A stretch of 64,000 nt of DNA from Tausonia pullulans (Eukaryota > Basidiomycota > Tremellomycetes > Cystofilobasidiales > Mrakiaceae): contig OX637620.1 of assembly GCA_951802195.1 (NCBI GenBank), forward strand, positions 1,302,001-1,366,000, in the 5' to 3' direction. Below the pieces are notes generated by a model. That model ran no database searches, was not told the DNA's origin, and saw nothing but the letters and a program-made list of their open reading frames with translations. A program made the position numbers and the translations under genes. Positions 36,574-48,700 of this stretch are shown here, piece after piece (position 1 is the first letter of the stretch; every line of letters begins with the position of its first letter).

Positions 36574-37964
36574 CCCTGCGGGTGGGAGAGTCGTGGTTCG
36601 GTCCGAAGAGGAGGCGAGGGAAGGGCGCGAGGGAGGCGAGGCCGGCACATTCTTGTCGCGAGCGAGGAAACGAGGCGAGCTTGACGACGACGCCAAGCGT
36701 GCACGACGACGCCAAGCGTGCTGTTTTCTCTGTCATGTCGGCCCAGGAATGCATTTGTACTATACAACGAAGCTGTAGTGTCGGCGTCTTTTTTCCGTTG
36801 CTTGCAGAGGAGGATGAGAGACGATGAGGGTGGAGAGGAGGGCGAGTGTGTTGGCGACCGCGCGCTGACGGAGGATTATGCACTTTCTAATTCTCTCTCC
36901 TCATCGAGAAGAAAGAGGAGAGAAGCTCGCCTTCCTCAACTCGGGGACTCGGGAAGGCTGTACTACGGACACCCCTTGTTCGTGGTCCTTATACCATTCG
37001 TCTCGTACAAGAACGGAGGGGTTCGACCAGGCTCGGTGTTGGTTTCGGGCGTCCTGGGCCGTTGAGGGAGCAAGCTCAGCCCTCTGTCAAGGGAGAGTTT
37101 GCCGAGCGTGACGGGCTCCTTTAGCGCCACGTTTAGAACGGCACGGGGCGGCGGACGCCGTCCTCGGAAGTGTACGGCCCATTTGCTAACAGCCGAGCCG
37201 GCCAAGAGGGAGAGAAAGAATAATTGAGTGACATGCAGGGATGACGCAGCGGTGACGACGAGGAGGGGGAGGAGAAGCGGGAAGATGAAGATGCTCTCTC
37301 CTCAGATAGTTCGCTCTTACCCATCTTATTTGCATCTCTGGACTCCTAAGACACCCGCACGCGGGAGAAGGGTCGTCTTGACCCATCTCCCATCTTCCCG
37401 CGGCTCTGGGAAAGATTGACAGTCGGGCAAAAGAACAACTGGCTCGTGTGCGTGGGGAAGCGGGCGAGAGAACATGGGGAGTGGCAATCTCCACTCTTCT
37501 CCACTCCTGACCCCAGTTCAACCCCGAAGAATAGTTTGCGGCTTTCTCCGCAGGCCCCTCGCATCTCCGCTTATTCTTGCTCTCGGCCGCGCCTATGTCC
37601 GTGGCTGATCTCCACGGGGGAAGCCCGAGTTGCAAGTGGCAGCCACTGCCGGCGGCAACCCCGCAAGGGTCCCGCTGCCAACCCACACCTCCCGCCTCAA
37701 CGCAGGTTCGTCCTCCACCTTGGCTCCATCCTAGCTCCCCTTGGCTCCACCTCGCTCCAGCTACGCCCCAATGGTCCCCGGCACGGAGCGGAAGAAGGGG
37801 AGAGAAAAGAAGCTCTTCCTCCCACACCTCCAACAGCATCTCTCTCCCTTCCCCCTTCGTGCCCCGCTCGTCCCTCCCTCGAGCTCCTCCCTCATCCCAG
37901 AGCTTCTCTGGTTCTCTCCCCTCTTTCCGGCTTTCCTCTACCTCTCGGACAGCTTCAGCCCAAC
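36574..37964. promoter_or_regulatory. Divergent promoter, zinc-cluster factor / sugar transporter
   Basis: 1.4 kb between outward-facing starts. A near-exact tandem repeat of about 17 bp (ACGACGCCAAGCGTG unit) occurs at 36686-36720. The 150 bp before the transporter start are CT-rich. No protein gene was recognised. Confidence 0.5.
36686..36720. repeat. Short tandem repeat, two units of about 17 bp
   Basis: ACGACGCCAAGCGTGC appears twice in direct succession with the second copy ending at 36720. It lies in the shared upstream region about 115 bp from the start of the zinc-cluster gene. Confidence 0.75.
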
Positions 37965-40529
37965 ATGGCGCGCAACACGACTCTTGTTCTCTGTCTCTTC
38001 CAGTCCCTCGGTGAGCTTAGAAACCTCAAAACCTGCTTGATGGGCGACCATGCACTGACAAGGGGCTGCCCCTCGTGTTTCCAGCGGGAATGCTTTTCGT
38101 CAGACCCACCTCCCCCCTTTCATCATCCTGGGGACCGCTTCGCTGACCGTCTGATCGGCTCTTGATTCCACGTCGTCCGGTTGCACTCAACAGGGATGGG
38201 AGCGTGAGTCGATTTTGCACCAGCGTCCCGCTCACTCACGCAAGCTGGACTGAGACTGACCAATCAACGGCCTTTCCCTGTTCACAGAATCCGTCATTTC
38301 CGTTAGCCCACATTTCCTTCCTTCATATTGCTTCTGTAGGATCGACATTGACACACTTCCTTGTCGTCTCAGGGTCTTATGATAATGCCCGACTTCGAGA
38401 GTGCGTTCACCGTTGACACACACCCCTGACACGACACCCTCGTTTCTGTTTAGTAACTGTTCTTTTTCTTTCCTCTTTCAGGGCGCTTCGGTACCCTCAA
38501 CGCCGAAGGAGTTTACAAAATTGCATCCAGCAGGCAGTCCGTCATCACCGGTGCGTTGTTGGACCCCCAAATGAACCGAGTCGAGCGAGCGGTTGTTCCG
38601 GGTAGTGACTTACCTCGCCCTGGTGCAACTCGCGTGTCCACCCCTCTCTGCTTAAGGTATCTTCTCCATTGGCTGCTTCGTTGGAGCCCTCATTGCCGGT
38701 GCCATCGCCTCCCGCTACGGTCTTCGTCTTACCAACCTCATCTCGTGAGTGGTCGATTGACACAGGGAAGGCGAATCATGCACCCTCTGACCTGACATTC
38801 CCTCTCTTTCAGCCTCGTCATCTTCATGATTGGTATTGCCATTGAGACCGGATCGACTACCTCGTACGGCCAGATCGTCGGTGGTCGTGTCCTCACCGGA
38901 TACGGAGTCGGCGCCCTCTCCGGCATTGTCCCTGTCTACCAGGCCGAGGCCTCCCCCCCGGCTCTGCGTGGTATCGTCACTGGAAGCTTCCAGGGATGCG
39001 TAAGTCGCCTCAGTTACGTCAACCACTGAACCCATCGCTGACATCATTCCCCCCCCCTCCTTCCTTCCTCCCAGGTTACCCTCGGTATCTTCCTCGCTAA
39101 CTGCGTTAACAAGGGCATGCGATCCTACGATGGCGCCGTCGCCTGGCGTGTCCCCATTGCTATCCAGCTTGCCTGGGGTCTCATCCTTTTCATCGGCTTC
39201 GCCTTCTCACCTGAATCGCCCTCCTACTTCGCGAAGAAGGGAGACTACGACGCCTGCCGCTCTGCCATTGCCCGTCTCCGTGGTGTTGATGAGAACGACA
39301 TGGAGTAGGTCCCCGTCCCAACTCTCGCTTCTCGTTCTTTTCTGACCCGATATACTCCCCATCCAGGGTCGAGACCGCTCTCGAGATCATCAAGGTCAAG
39401 CAGACTCAGGAGGAGTCTCTCGGAGACAGCACCTATGCCGAGTGCTTCTCGACCAAGGACCGCATCCTCTTCCGCACTGTCCTTGGCTGCGTTCTCCAGA
39501 TCGGCCAGCAGACCACCGGTGTCAACTTTTTCTTCTCATACGGAGTTCAGTTCTTCCAGTCTTCGGGTATCTCGGACGCCTACGTCACTCAAATTATTCT
39601 CTCGGCTGTCAAGTGAGTTAAGCTATTCGCCCGATGCCTACCCAGTTTTGCGTCTGATGTGCGCCTCTTTAGCTTCGCCATGACCTTCCCCGGAATGTGG
39701 ATCGTCTACAAGTTCGGACGGCGCCACGTTCTTCTCGGCGGAGCCATCGTCATGTTTATCGGTCAGATTATTGTCGGGTCTATCGGAACCGCCCTTCCCG
39801 GCCAGACCACCTCGGGCCAGGTCCTTATCGCCTTCTCCTGCATCTTCATCGCCGGTTTCGCTACCACCTGGGGTCCCGTCGTTTGGGTTGTTGCCTCCGA
39901 GACCTTCCCCGTCCGCCTCGCCTCCAAGTGTGTCACCATTGCTACTGCGGCCAACTGGGGAATGAACGTGAGTGCTGCAACCTTAGGAGATTCCTCGATT
40001 CGTCCCTAATTTCCCTCCCTTTTTCAGACCATCATTGCCTTTGTCGTTCCTCTCATCGTTCAGGAGGATGGAGCCAACCTTGGGCCGAAGATCTGCTTCG
40101 TGTAAGTCTCGTTCTTTCTACCTATTAGCGAATAAAATCTGATCTCTCTTCATCAGTTGGGCTGGGTTCATCATGATCTCCTTCATCTTCACCTTGCTCT
40201 GTGTTCCTGAGACCAAGGGTCTCACCATCACCCAGATTGACGAGCTTTACGAGGCTCAGTACGTCTTCCTCTCCATTTTCCCTCGTCTCCATGTTCTAAG
40301 CTTACTCTGTTTGCCGTTCTCCAGGATTCCCGCTTGGCGCTCGGCCTCTTGGATTTCGACCGACAAGAATGAGATTCAGGTCTCGACGAACAAGCCCGTC
40401 TCTATTCACACCGACAATGTGCGTTTCCCCGACGAGGCCGAGAAGAAGCACAACGACGAGATTATTCCCGACTCGGGTGTCGCCACCCCGGCTACTCCTC
40501 GTGCTCGCTCGATCAACGAGACCGCCTAA
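37965..40529 (+). CDS. MFS sugar transporter (hexose-transporter type)
   Basis: A plasma-membrane sugar porter of the major facilitator superfamily, about 545 residues with 12 expected spans and some 14 exons, several of 10-28 nt at the 5' end. The joined start reads MARNTTLVLCLFQSLAGMLF, GWEQSVIS, GLMIMPDFE. Family signatures: GALIAGAIASRYGLRLTN (first G-R-R/K loop), GRVLTGYGVGALSGIVPVYQ and EASPPALRG after span 4, QIGQQTTGVNFFFSYGVQFF in span 7, YKFGRRHVLLGG, WVVASETFPVRLASKC and PETKGLTITQIDEL. The tail is hydrophilic and acidic. It deviates from the usual pattern in two places: GWEQ at the first-span motif usually carrying Asp, and PESPSYFAKKG where PESPRWL is common. The specific sugar cannot be told. 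Multiple microexons in the 5' part make automatic annotation risky. Confidence 0.95.
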
Positions 40530-40978
40530 GTGCGCTCCCTCTCTTTTGCTTTGATCTCCCGCTCTCCCTGTCTTGTTTACTTCTACTCCTTGCTTTCGCT
40601 TTTCGCTTTCGCCCTTTTGCATCCGGAGAAGGTGTCACCCCCACTCCGCGTCCCTTCCGGTTTCCATCGGGCTCCTTCGTCCCCCACCCATCATCCCCCT
40701 TCTTTCGTGCATTTTAGAACATCCCTTCACTAGATCACTCCTCGACTGCTGTATTATCATGCATAGAGAACCTGCTTTTCACCCATGGCTTTTGCAAGAA
40801 CGGCGACCTGCTTCTAACATGCGCAGCAGCCCAGGCCCTACCATCCTCATCCTCTCCCGCACGATGCCGGTCTCGGCTGGATGCCGCCGTCCGCCGTCTC
40901 TCTTGCGCCTTGTCCTCATCTTCACACTGGCCGCCTCGACAAGCCACCTTCACTTCAACCATCACCGGCCGAATATCA
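40530..40978. other. Spacer between sugar transporter and CHFR-like gene
   Basis: Transporter 3' flank and promoter of the next + strand gene, pyrimidine-rich at 40540-40720. The frame of the next gene is open upstream from about 40910, but it has no ATG before 40979. Confidence 0.5.
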
Positions 40979-43961
40979 ATGGAAGCCGCCTCGCCCACGC
41001 ACACACCCCACGACCCTCCTCCCAGTTCCCCCTCGAGCCTCAAGCGGCCGAGGGACGCCAACGATAGAGGCGATGATCAGCCGACCATGTCCTCATCGTC
41101 GGGTCTCTCGCCGTCCAAGATCCCTCGGATCGACGAGTCGTCAGCCGCTTCGGTGGAGGAACCTCCTTCCCTCGCCTCCTGCGTCCCAGAGGGCAGCAGC
41201 CTCTCACAGGCGAGCAGAAGTATGAGAATTGAAGATGGAATTGAGCCCTCAGCGGACGGCATTGAACCGGACGACGATAAGCTCGCGGCTGGAGGCTGTT
41301 GCGAGCGCCCCAGCGACGACGGGATGGCGACGGGAGGCGCGAGCGCGACGACGGCCCAGGGCGACGATGGCAACAACCACACTCTTCCTGGGAACACCGA
41401 AAAACTGGCTGGCCTCGTCCGCGACGTCGAGAATGAGCTGTGGTGTGGTGAGTCCTGCAGCACGACGGCCGAATGGGGATGAGTTGTGGTGGAGAAGGAG
41501 CGAGCTTGTGTTTCACATCAGATCCGAGACTGACCATCGTACCTCATCCTAACATAGGCGTATGCACGGCTATCTTCCACAGACCCGTTACCATCCTCCC
41601 GTGCAGCCACTCAGCGTGCGGAAGCTGTCTGAAGCAGTACCTCGACTCGTCGTCGCCGGCTCCCTCGAACTGTCCGTCGTGCCGCTCGCCCGCGACCAGC
41701 GCCCATTACGCGTTCGTCACGCCGTCCCCTCGCACGCTAATGACTCATCTGACATCGGCCGCCTGACCCTCAGTCGCAACCTCTCCACACTGGTTGACAT
41801 CCTCACGGCGTGAGTTCCTACTCTCGCGGAAGGAGCCTAGGCAGATTGCGCACTGATCTGACTTCGTGTTCTCTCCCCTCCTCTTTGTTCTTGGCTCGGT
41901 CTCTCCCAGGCACGCTCCCGAGAAGGCGAGATCCCAAATCGAGCGCGACCAGGCGGACGCGATCTGGAGTATCGGCATGCCCCTCAAAGTGCGCTGTGGC
42001 ACCGGCTCGCTTCCCTGAGGACGCTTTCGGCTGACGCCGTCTCATGACACTCTTTCGCACCCGCCATCTCCCCTCTCCTCCTCGCTCCTAGTTCTCGCTC
42101 CCTCCCCCTCCGCCCGCCCCACCTCGTCCTTCCGAGCTTTACCGTCCTTGCAGGTACTGCCCGCGTGGCTCGCTTGAGATCTACGGCTGGGAGTGTCCGA
42201 TCCCCGTTCCGCTCGCCGGCGCTGAGGTAGTCTACCCGCTTGACGGCCCTTGCCCTCCTGGCCACCTGGTGTGCGCGTCTTGCTCCCGTCTCGCAGCGAT
42301 TGGATCGCCCTCTGCTCGGTCGTGTTTCATCTGCGAGGATGGTTACTGCGGATTGAATGGCCAGGCGTGTTCACCCCAGCTGCTGTCGCTGGCGACGCCG
42401 CAGACATCGCACTGGGGGCATACCAATGCCGAGCTGGCGAACGCCGTGTACGATCCTCGTGGGTGCTCTGTTGATGCACATCACCAGGATCTTTCTGACT
42501 AACCGTTGGTTCTGGCATGAAGCCTGCGACGAGCTCATGAACAGCTTTCGTGACAATATGGAGGAGCTCAAGTGCTTCGGAGGTCAGTGTGTCTCGAGTG
42601 CTTCAACTCGACTGCCCGTTGGTTGACTCGGTGATCGTTTACGTCGTCAGACTTCATCAAGACGCGCCCGGAGGTCCGTATCGCTCCAATAGTCCTGTTC
42701 CGCTAGGTTGACTCGTCTCTCTTCTTCTACAGCTCACGGCGACCAACATTTTTACCGAGATCCTATCGTGGGTTCAGTCGGAGGAAGGGATAGCGCAGGG
42801 CGGAGTGCGCGGCATCTTTCGACGTGTTGACGAGGGTGAGCTATCCCGTTAGCGTCCTCTAGAACGGTGGCTAATCTTATGCCGTCCGTCAGGCATCCAC
42901 TCGAACCTCGCGGAAGACAAGGCCACGGACCGGGTCTGCCACGGCTGCTCGGACGATCTTTTCGCATGCGGGCTTTGGGAGTGGTGGCTCCGTAAGCGAC
43001 AGATACCCGAAGTGTTTAGCTCGCTTGATAAGGCGACGCAGAGGAAGCCGGACTGTGGGTGACGTGCTCGTCGTGTTGTTCGCGGGCGAGGATCATACTG
43101 AACGGGGATGACTGTCTTGCAGGCAAGAACGGCAGACAGTGCTACCGCCAGGGCAACTCAGCGCACGCCAAGAAATTCAACCACGTCGTGTGAGAAGCCC
43201 TTGGATGTTCTTTCTATTCCGATAGGTGCTGACGAGCCTGTCACCCAAGTCTTCCTCTCCCGCGCGAGATTGCTGACACCATCCACCAGGACGACACCCC
43301 TCTCCCTCCTCCGTCGCCCGCCCCCGCCCCTCCCTCGTCTGACAGCGACCACGCACGTAGTAGCGTCTCTCCGCCTCCCTCTGCTGTTCCCGCCTCCGAC
43401 CAGAATGGGGCGGTCGCCGACGAGTCTGGTATTGCCGTCGTCCAGGTGTCGCACAGTGACAGCGACAGCAATAGCGACTCGGACGACGACAACGAGAATT
43501 CGAGGCATGTTGGCATCCAGACATGCAGCGAGGATCTCGCCACAGATGCCAGTGCCAGTGACACTTTTCCCTCCGAGCCTCAAGAGCAGCTCGAGAACGC
43601 TCCATCTGTCGAGGTTGGCCCTTCTTCCTTGGCTCCCACCTTTTTCGCCGCGCCCATCGCTCCGGATTTCATCTCCTCCCCCACCAACTTCACTCACGAC
43701 GCGCACCCTTATGAGGATGCCAGAAGCGTCTTCGTGGAGTCCGGCGATGCTGGGGCCACCGACGAGAACGAGTATGAGGACGCGGACCGGACCCTCGTAA
43801 CCGCCGCCGACGATGACGATGAGACCGATGTGCCGATGGACGACGGTTCCAAGAAGTTTATCGCCTCTTCATTTGTAGAGTATGTTGAGGCTGAGACGAG
43901 TGTCCCTTCTTCGGTTGAGGGCGGGTCGAGCTCAGCAGCAGCCGTGACGCTGCTCGCCTGA
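40979..43961 (+). CDS. CHFR: CHFR-like E3 ubiquitin ligase with RING and PBZ zinc fingers
   Basis: A predicted ubiquitin ligase related to vertebrate CHFR, a mitotic checkpoint protein. The first ATG in frame is 40979. The N-terminal 150 residues are disordered (Ser/Pro/Asp-rich, SLKRPRDANDRGDD). A C3HC4 RING follows: C-GV-C-TAIFHRPVTILP-C-S-H-SA-C-GS-C ... N-C-PS-C. Then come a CHFR-type linker (RNLSTLVDILTA, HAPEKARSQIERDQADAIW), a cysteine-rich region (YCPRGSLEIYGWECP; CPPGHLVCASCSRL; CFICEDGYCG; VCHGCSDDLFACGLWEWWL) and a PAR-binding zinc finger (C-KNGRQ-C-YRQGNSA-H-AKKFN-H). The C-terminal third is acidic and low complexity (SDSDSNSDSDDDNENS). No FHA domain is visible. PBZ fingers bind poly(ADP-ribose) in known proteins. 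It converges with the glycolipid transfer gene. Confidence 0.9.
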
Positions 43962-44229
43962 GCTGAAACCTCTCTCACTCTGTCCCCTCGCTTGCTTACT
44001 TCGTTACCACATCTTCTACCTTTCCCCTGTTTCATAGTGATTACTCTTTTCCGATCCTGTCCTGACCTGCCCTAGTCTTCATTTCATGCCTATTCCTCCC
44101 TCAATCCCGCTATTCTTTGACGACGCTCCGTATTGATTCATGACTCTGTCTCTGGAGACCATGTAAAAGAATGCAAATCATTGAATAATGGTCCGTTCCT
44201 CCCCATCCCCTCAGTCAAAGGGACTTTGC

Positions 44230-45534
44230 TTAGAAGCCCTTGGCCCAGTTGCCCTGCGCGAAGAAGGCCTCGATCTTGGCGATAATCTCGGAAAGGGCTT
44301 TGAGCCAGGCCTCGAGTTCGGCGAGGACTATGGGAGCGAGCTGAGGGTCAACTAGAGGAAGCTACAGAGACACATAGGGAGGGCGACGGACCGGTCTCCT
44401 CGGGCGAGCCAAGCTTGGGGTAGAAGTCCTTTCGATACGGGCAGGCCTTCATCGCGAGCTGTTCGCGGCAGCAGATGTGTCAGTATGCAGCTCTGAGTTG
44501 CCACGATGAAGCAAGGGTAACGCACCATGAAAACGGGCTTGACAAACATCGAGTGGTACTGCTTGAGCGTCTCCTCGTACGCCTTGGTGAATGAGACCGA
44601 GAGCTCCTCAGATGGATTCGCAAGCGAGTGCGAGAGACCCTGGCAGGTAAACTTGAGTCCCCGGACGAGCCAGAGGAGACCTTGGGTGGCGGTCCGGGTC
44701 TTGTCTCCGGGCTTGCCCTCGTTGGCAACGAGCGCCTCGAGCGTCGCGGATGAGCCAGGGTGAGCGAGGAGACGCTCCCGGACCTTCTTGATGTTGCCTG
44801 TGAGGTCGGCCTTGACGGGCGTGAAGGCGGCGTTGCCGAGGATTTCTAGGGAAAGAGGGCAACGGCTTATTAGCGGAGGGCAACTACCGCGGAAAGGGGG
44901 CATTGAGAGCGTAACGAGGCGCGTGTGCCTTCGTGTGGGGGCGGCGAACGAGCGAGCAGGCATCTTGGAAGGCATGGGAGAGAACACTCTGACTCTTGAA
45001 GATCTCTCGGAAGTGAACGAGAGAGACGATGACCCACCCCCACGTCCTCAGAGACAAAACCCGCGCTCAGTCCAGAACATCGCCCGGTCTCACTGCCGCC
45101 GGGTCCCTCTCGCTGCACGGTCCGTCATGCATATCCTCGCTCCTTTCCCACTTTCGTTCCGCATCTCCTCGCCTCAAAGCGAGAGTTCACCGCGCGAGAC
45201 TCACCAAAGATGCGGGTGAGGCCCTCGGCAGCCTCAAGGAACTGGGCGGTCTCGATACCCTCGACGGTCGAGACGTCCTGGAACTTCTACACGGGCGGAC
45301 GCTCGACATGGCGCAAAGAAAGCCGGACATAGGACGAGAGCGTTGACAGCGAGCGAGAGTGGGACAGTCGAAGGTGGTTAGGCGGGCGTCGAGTGTATGG
45401 GAGGAGAGGAGAGACAGGCGGGTTGCAAGGTCGTAAGGGTGTCAGTTGCACGCCATTCTCGTTCTGCCAGGGTGAGATGGGGGAAGTTAACTACTGACAA
45501 CGGGGATGGACTCAAAGAATTGAGGGGAAGACAT
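44230..45534 (-). CDS. GLTP: Glycolipid transfer protein
   Basis: A cytosolic carrier that moves glycosphingolipids between membranes (human GLTP, fungal HET-C2 family). Five exons give about 201 residues, close to the family length of 208. The start at 45534 reads MSSPQFFESIPV, joined over an intron of about 200 bp to KFQDVSTVEGIETAQFLEAA. Sugar-headgroup residues are present: Asp, Asn and Lys in VKADLTGNIKKVRE, Trp in LLWLVRGLKF and His in QYHSMFVKPVF. The end is EAFFAQGNWAKGF at TAA 44230-44232. All functional residues being present suggests an active protein. It is followed 228 bp upstream on the same strand by the end of the carboxypeptidase gene. Confidence 0.95.
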
Positions 45535-45762
45535 GGAGAGAGAGAGAACTGGAGAAAGATGAAAGCAGAGAGATGGTTTGGGTTGAGACGATGAGAGGGC
45601 TGGCCTTCGAGGACGCGTTTGGCACGCGCCCGCTTCCGGTGCCCCGGAGCAAGGTCCGTCACCCTGGCAACTCTGCTCCATCGCAACACAACTCTCGAGA
45701 CGACACAGCAACATGGAATTCTTTCTTATCTGAGCTCCTCCAAGTCTTCCGCCCTCGCAAAT

Positions 45763-48700
45763 TCAAGCCCGCAGTCTTTCTGCCATGACCTCGAGCAGGC
45801 CCGCCACTCTGTCCGACTCTATCTGCCCCTCCTCCCAGTCATGGTCCAGAGTAAGAGCCTCGGTGATGGAGGGGAAAGTCGTGGCTCCGTATCCCAGCCA
45901 TCGACCGGGTGCGGTCGCCAGATGCCTGTAAAACTCGCGGTCCTTAAGACCGGCCTCATCGAGGAATCCAGACTGGAAGAGAAAGAAGTCATATCAGGCT
46001 AGGAGGTTGCGCCATCAATCGATCGCTCAACCTCGACGTACCTCGAATCCAGCCAGCTTATGGTTAATTCTACGGATTTGGAGGAGAACTTTCTTGAGTT
46101 CCTTCAGCTTCCTTGACGAGAGCTTGGCGGCCTTTGCGTGATAGTCGCCAAAGAGTCCGTGCGTCTTGCTGTGATGGACAACGTCTCGAAGCTTCTTCAG
46201 CGCAGCGTCCCTCTCGTCGTCGAGCGCGCGAGTGGCACTCTGGACGGAAACGATTGCGGCGGAAAGCCGGGCGAGGTCGAGCTTGTTGCCGGCGGCGTCG
46301 TTGAGAGCAGCGTCGATATTGACGATCTTGTCGCGGTAGTCGGAGAGTTCCATGGCGTACGCAGTAACGTTAAGAGGCAGGACGAGAGAGTCGGCAGTAC
46401 GTAGAAGGACAAGGCCGAGGATTTTTGCGGCCGTCACTGAGTCATCGAGTCAGCTTTGACCTGAGATGGGAGCGGAGACGACGATACCCACCATGCCTAT
46501 GGAAGCCGACGTCGCCGAATTTCTCCATCCAGTACTCCGAGTCATAGATGGAGTGGTAATGGTAGACCGGGTCCTCGGGTCCCGGGCTAAAGCCAGGACC
46601 ATCAGTCGAGGCAACTCCGAGGTGCTGAAGGACTAGTGGGTGTAAAAGAGGATTGTCAGGCATTATATGTGATAAAATTTGATACACAGAGACCGAGACT
46701 TACAAGGTGTATAGTCGGATCCAGATCCAAGCGCCGGGATACCGGTCGAGCTCTCAAACATCTCCAAGTTGTCTGAAACGCCGAGCGCTCCGTACTTGGC
46801 GCTGTCGCCTCCATCCTCCTTGGCGGACCAGGCGGAGCGAGTGGCGTCCGTCGGATGGCGGATCTCCTGCGAAGTGGATTTTAGGAGGAGAGCAAGGGAA
46901 GGCGAAGCGGCTGGATCAAAGGGTGCAAGCTTCAGTCGCGCGCATTCCCCTGAGGCCAGAGTCGGGAGACGGCGACACTGACCAGCTCCAAACTGAGTAC
47001 CAGCTCCGGTGCTGTCGAGATTGAGGTAAGAAACCTGTAAGCCAGTCAGAGGTGAGTAAGAGACCAAATCTTCAAGCTTCAACAAGAGACGTACGAGGTT
47101 CTTAGGGATCCAATCGGCGAAGTCCTCAGCCCACTCGGTCGATCCGATCAGACCGTACTCTTCCGCATCCCAGGACGCGATGTAGATCCTGTGGCGGGGA
47201 GCGATTAGTGAAGGCTACATTCGAGTGGAGGTCCCGATGTCTACGCACGATCGCAGAGGCTTCCAGCCCTTTGAGAGCAGCTTGCCGAGACCCTTGTAGA
47301 TTTCGTGAGTAACCTGGGAAGAATGCATTACAAGGTTCAGGATTGGGACGCAGCAACGAGAACCTTGTTGTCGTCGTTGGCAACACAATCCATTGCATCA
47401 ACTTACCGCCGTTCCAGAGTTGGGGTCAGAGGCCCCGAGGATCCAGGCGTCGCGCTTGGAAAGACAGTCTAAACGTCAGCGAAGACGTCCGGTGATGACG
47501 CTTAGCTTTCACACCTGTTATGGACTCACGTGATTCCCGATGAGGACGGATTCATCCGAGATATAGCCTGGGATCCGCGCCATGACGTTCCAAACTGGAT
47601 CACCGCCCACTAGTTAGTCCGAAATCCAGCAGACCGCATGTAGACCGCCCATCTTACTCACTCGGCTGAACGCGCGTGTCCTGAACATTCACCAGACGAA
47701 GGTCCTGCTCCGAGGGGCCCGTCCAGTACTCCACGCGGTGGGTGAGTCCACCCTCCCAATCCGAGCCAATATCCGCGGCCTTAATGCCCTTGCCCTTGAG
47801 AAGTTCGAGAAGAGGGATCGCGTCTTCGTAGGAGATGGGAAGGGAGGGGATGCGAGGGACGTTGCCTCCTTCGACACGGGTGGCATTCGCGTACGCGGGC
47901 TTACCAGGAGTCTGTAGATAGGCGCCGTGACGCCAAGTAGTGTCAGCGGCCTGGATCTCGTTGATGCGTGGCAGGAGGGAACGCACCGTGGGGTCACCCG
48001 GATAGCTCGAGAGGTACTGCACGCTGCCTCGTTGAACAGCCGAAGGATTGCGAGCGGGACCCTCAGGATAAGGCTTGTATCCAGCTAGTTCTGTGACGGG
48101 TCCATCGTCGCCCGGGTCCGAATAAATGAGGACACCGATTGCTCCTGCGAGTTCCGCGGCTTGGACCTTGAGACCGCGGAAGTTGCGTCCGTATTTAACT
48201 TTCCGCGATGACGAGACATCGATCAGCGAGCGTGACCTCGTACGTCTATATAGGCGACCGAGTCTCTCTCACCCAGCGCAATCTTGCCTTCAAAGTCGAC
48301 GCCCTTGGAGACGAGGTAGTCGAAGTCTTCCTTGCGTCCGTAGCTAGCGTAGATTACTTGCCCGGAGACGTTGCCCGTGGCGCTATAACCGTGGAAGACA
48401 GGGACCTGTAGTGGGCGGACGCTAAGGAGTGAGTGACCCCACACCCGTCGCAAAATGCTTCCTAGCAAGTTCGCACCTCGTCGCGCATCTTGCTGAAGGG
48501 ATCGTTGTCGACAATATCCTCGCGGAGCTTTGCCGACCATTGGACAGCGGACGAGTCGGGGAGGAGGATAGAGAGCTCTGAAGAGCCGGAAGAAATCAGC
48601 TCCAGAAGTCCCAGAACTACGATGAGAAAGACTTTCATCGCACACTCACCACGTGAGACGGGCGAATTGAGCAGCGTGTAGTATGTATCGATCTGCATTG

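Noticed and set aside
36488-36696. Longer N-terminus for the zinc-cluster factor starting at 36696
   Set aside because: The frame is open but the codon there is TTG; the first ATG in frame is 36573.
43108-43800. 230-codon open frame on the + strand
   Set aside because: It is a shifted frame of the CHFR-like gene, whose own frame carries the PBZ finger and the acidic tail.
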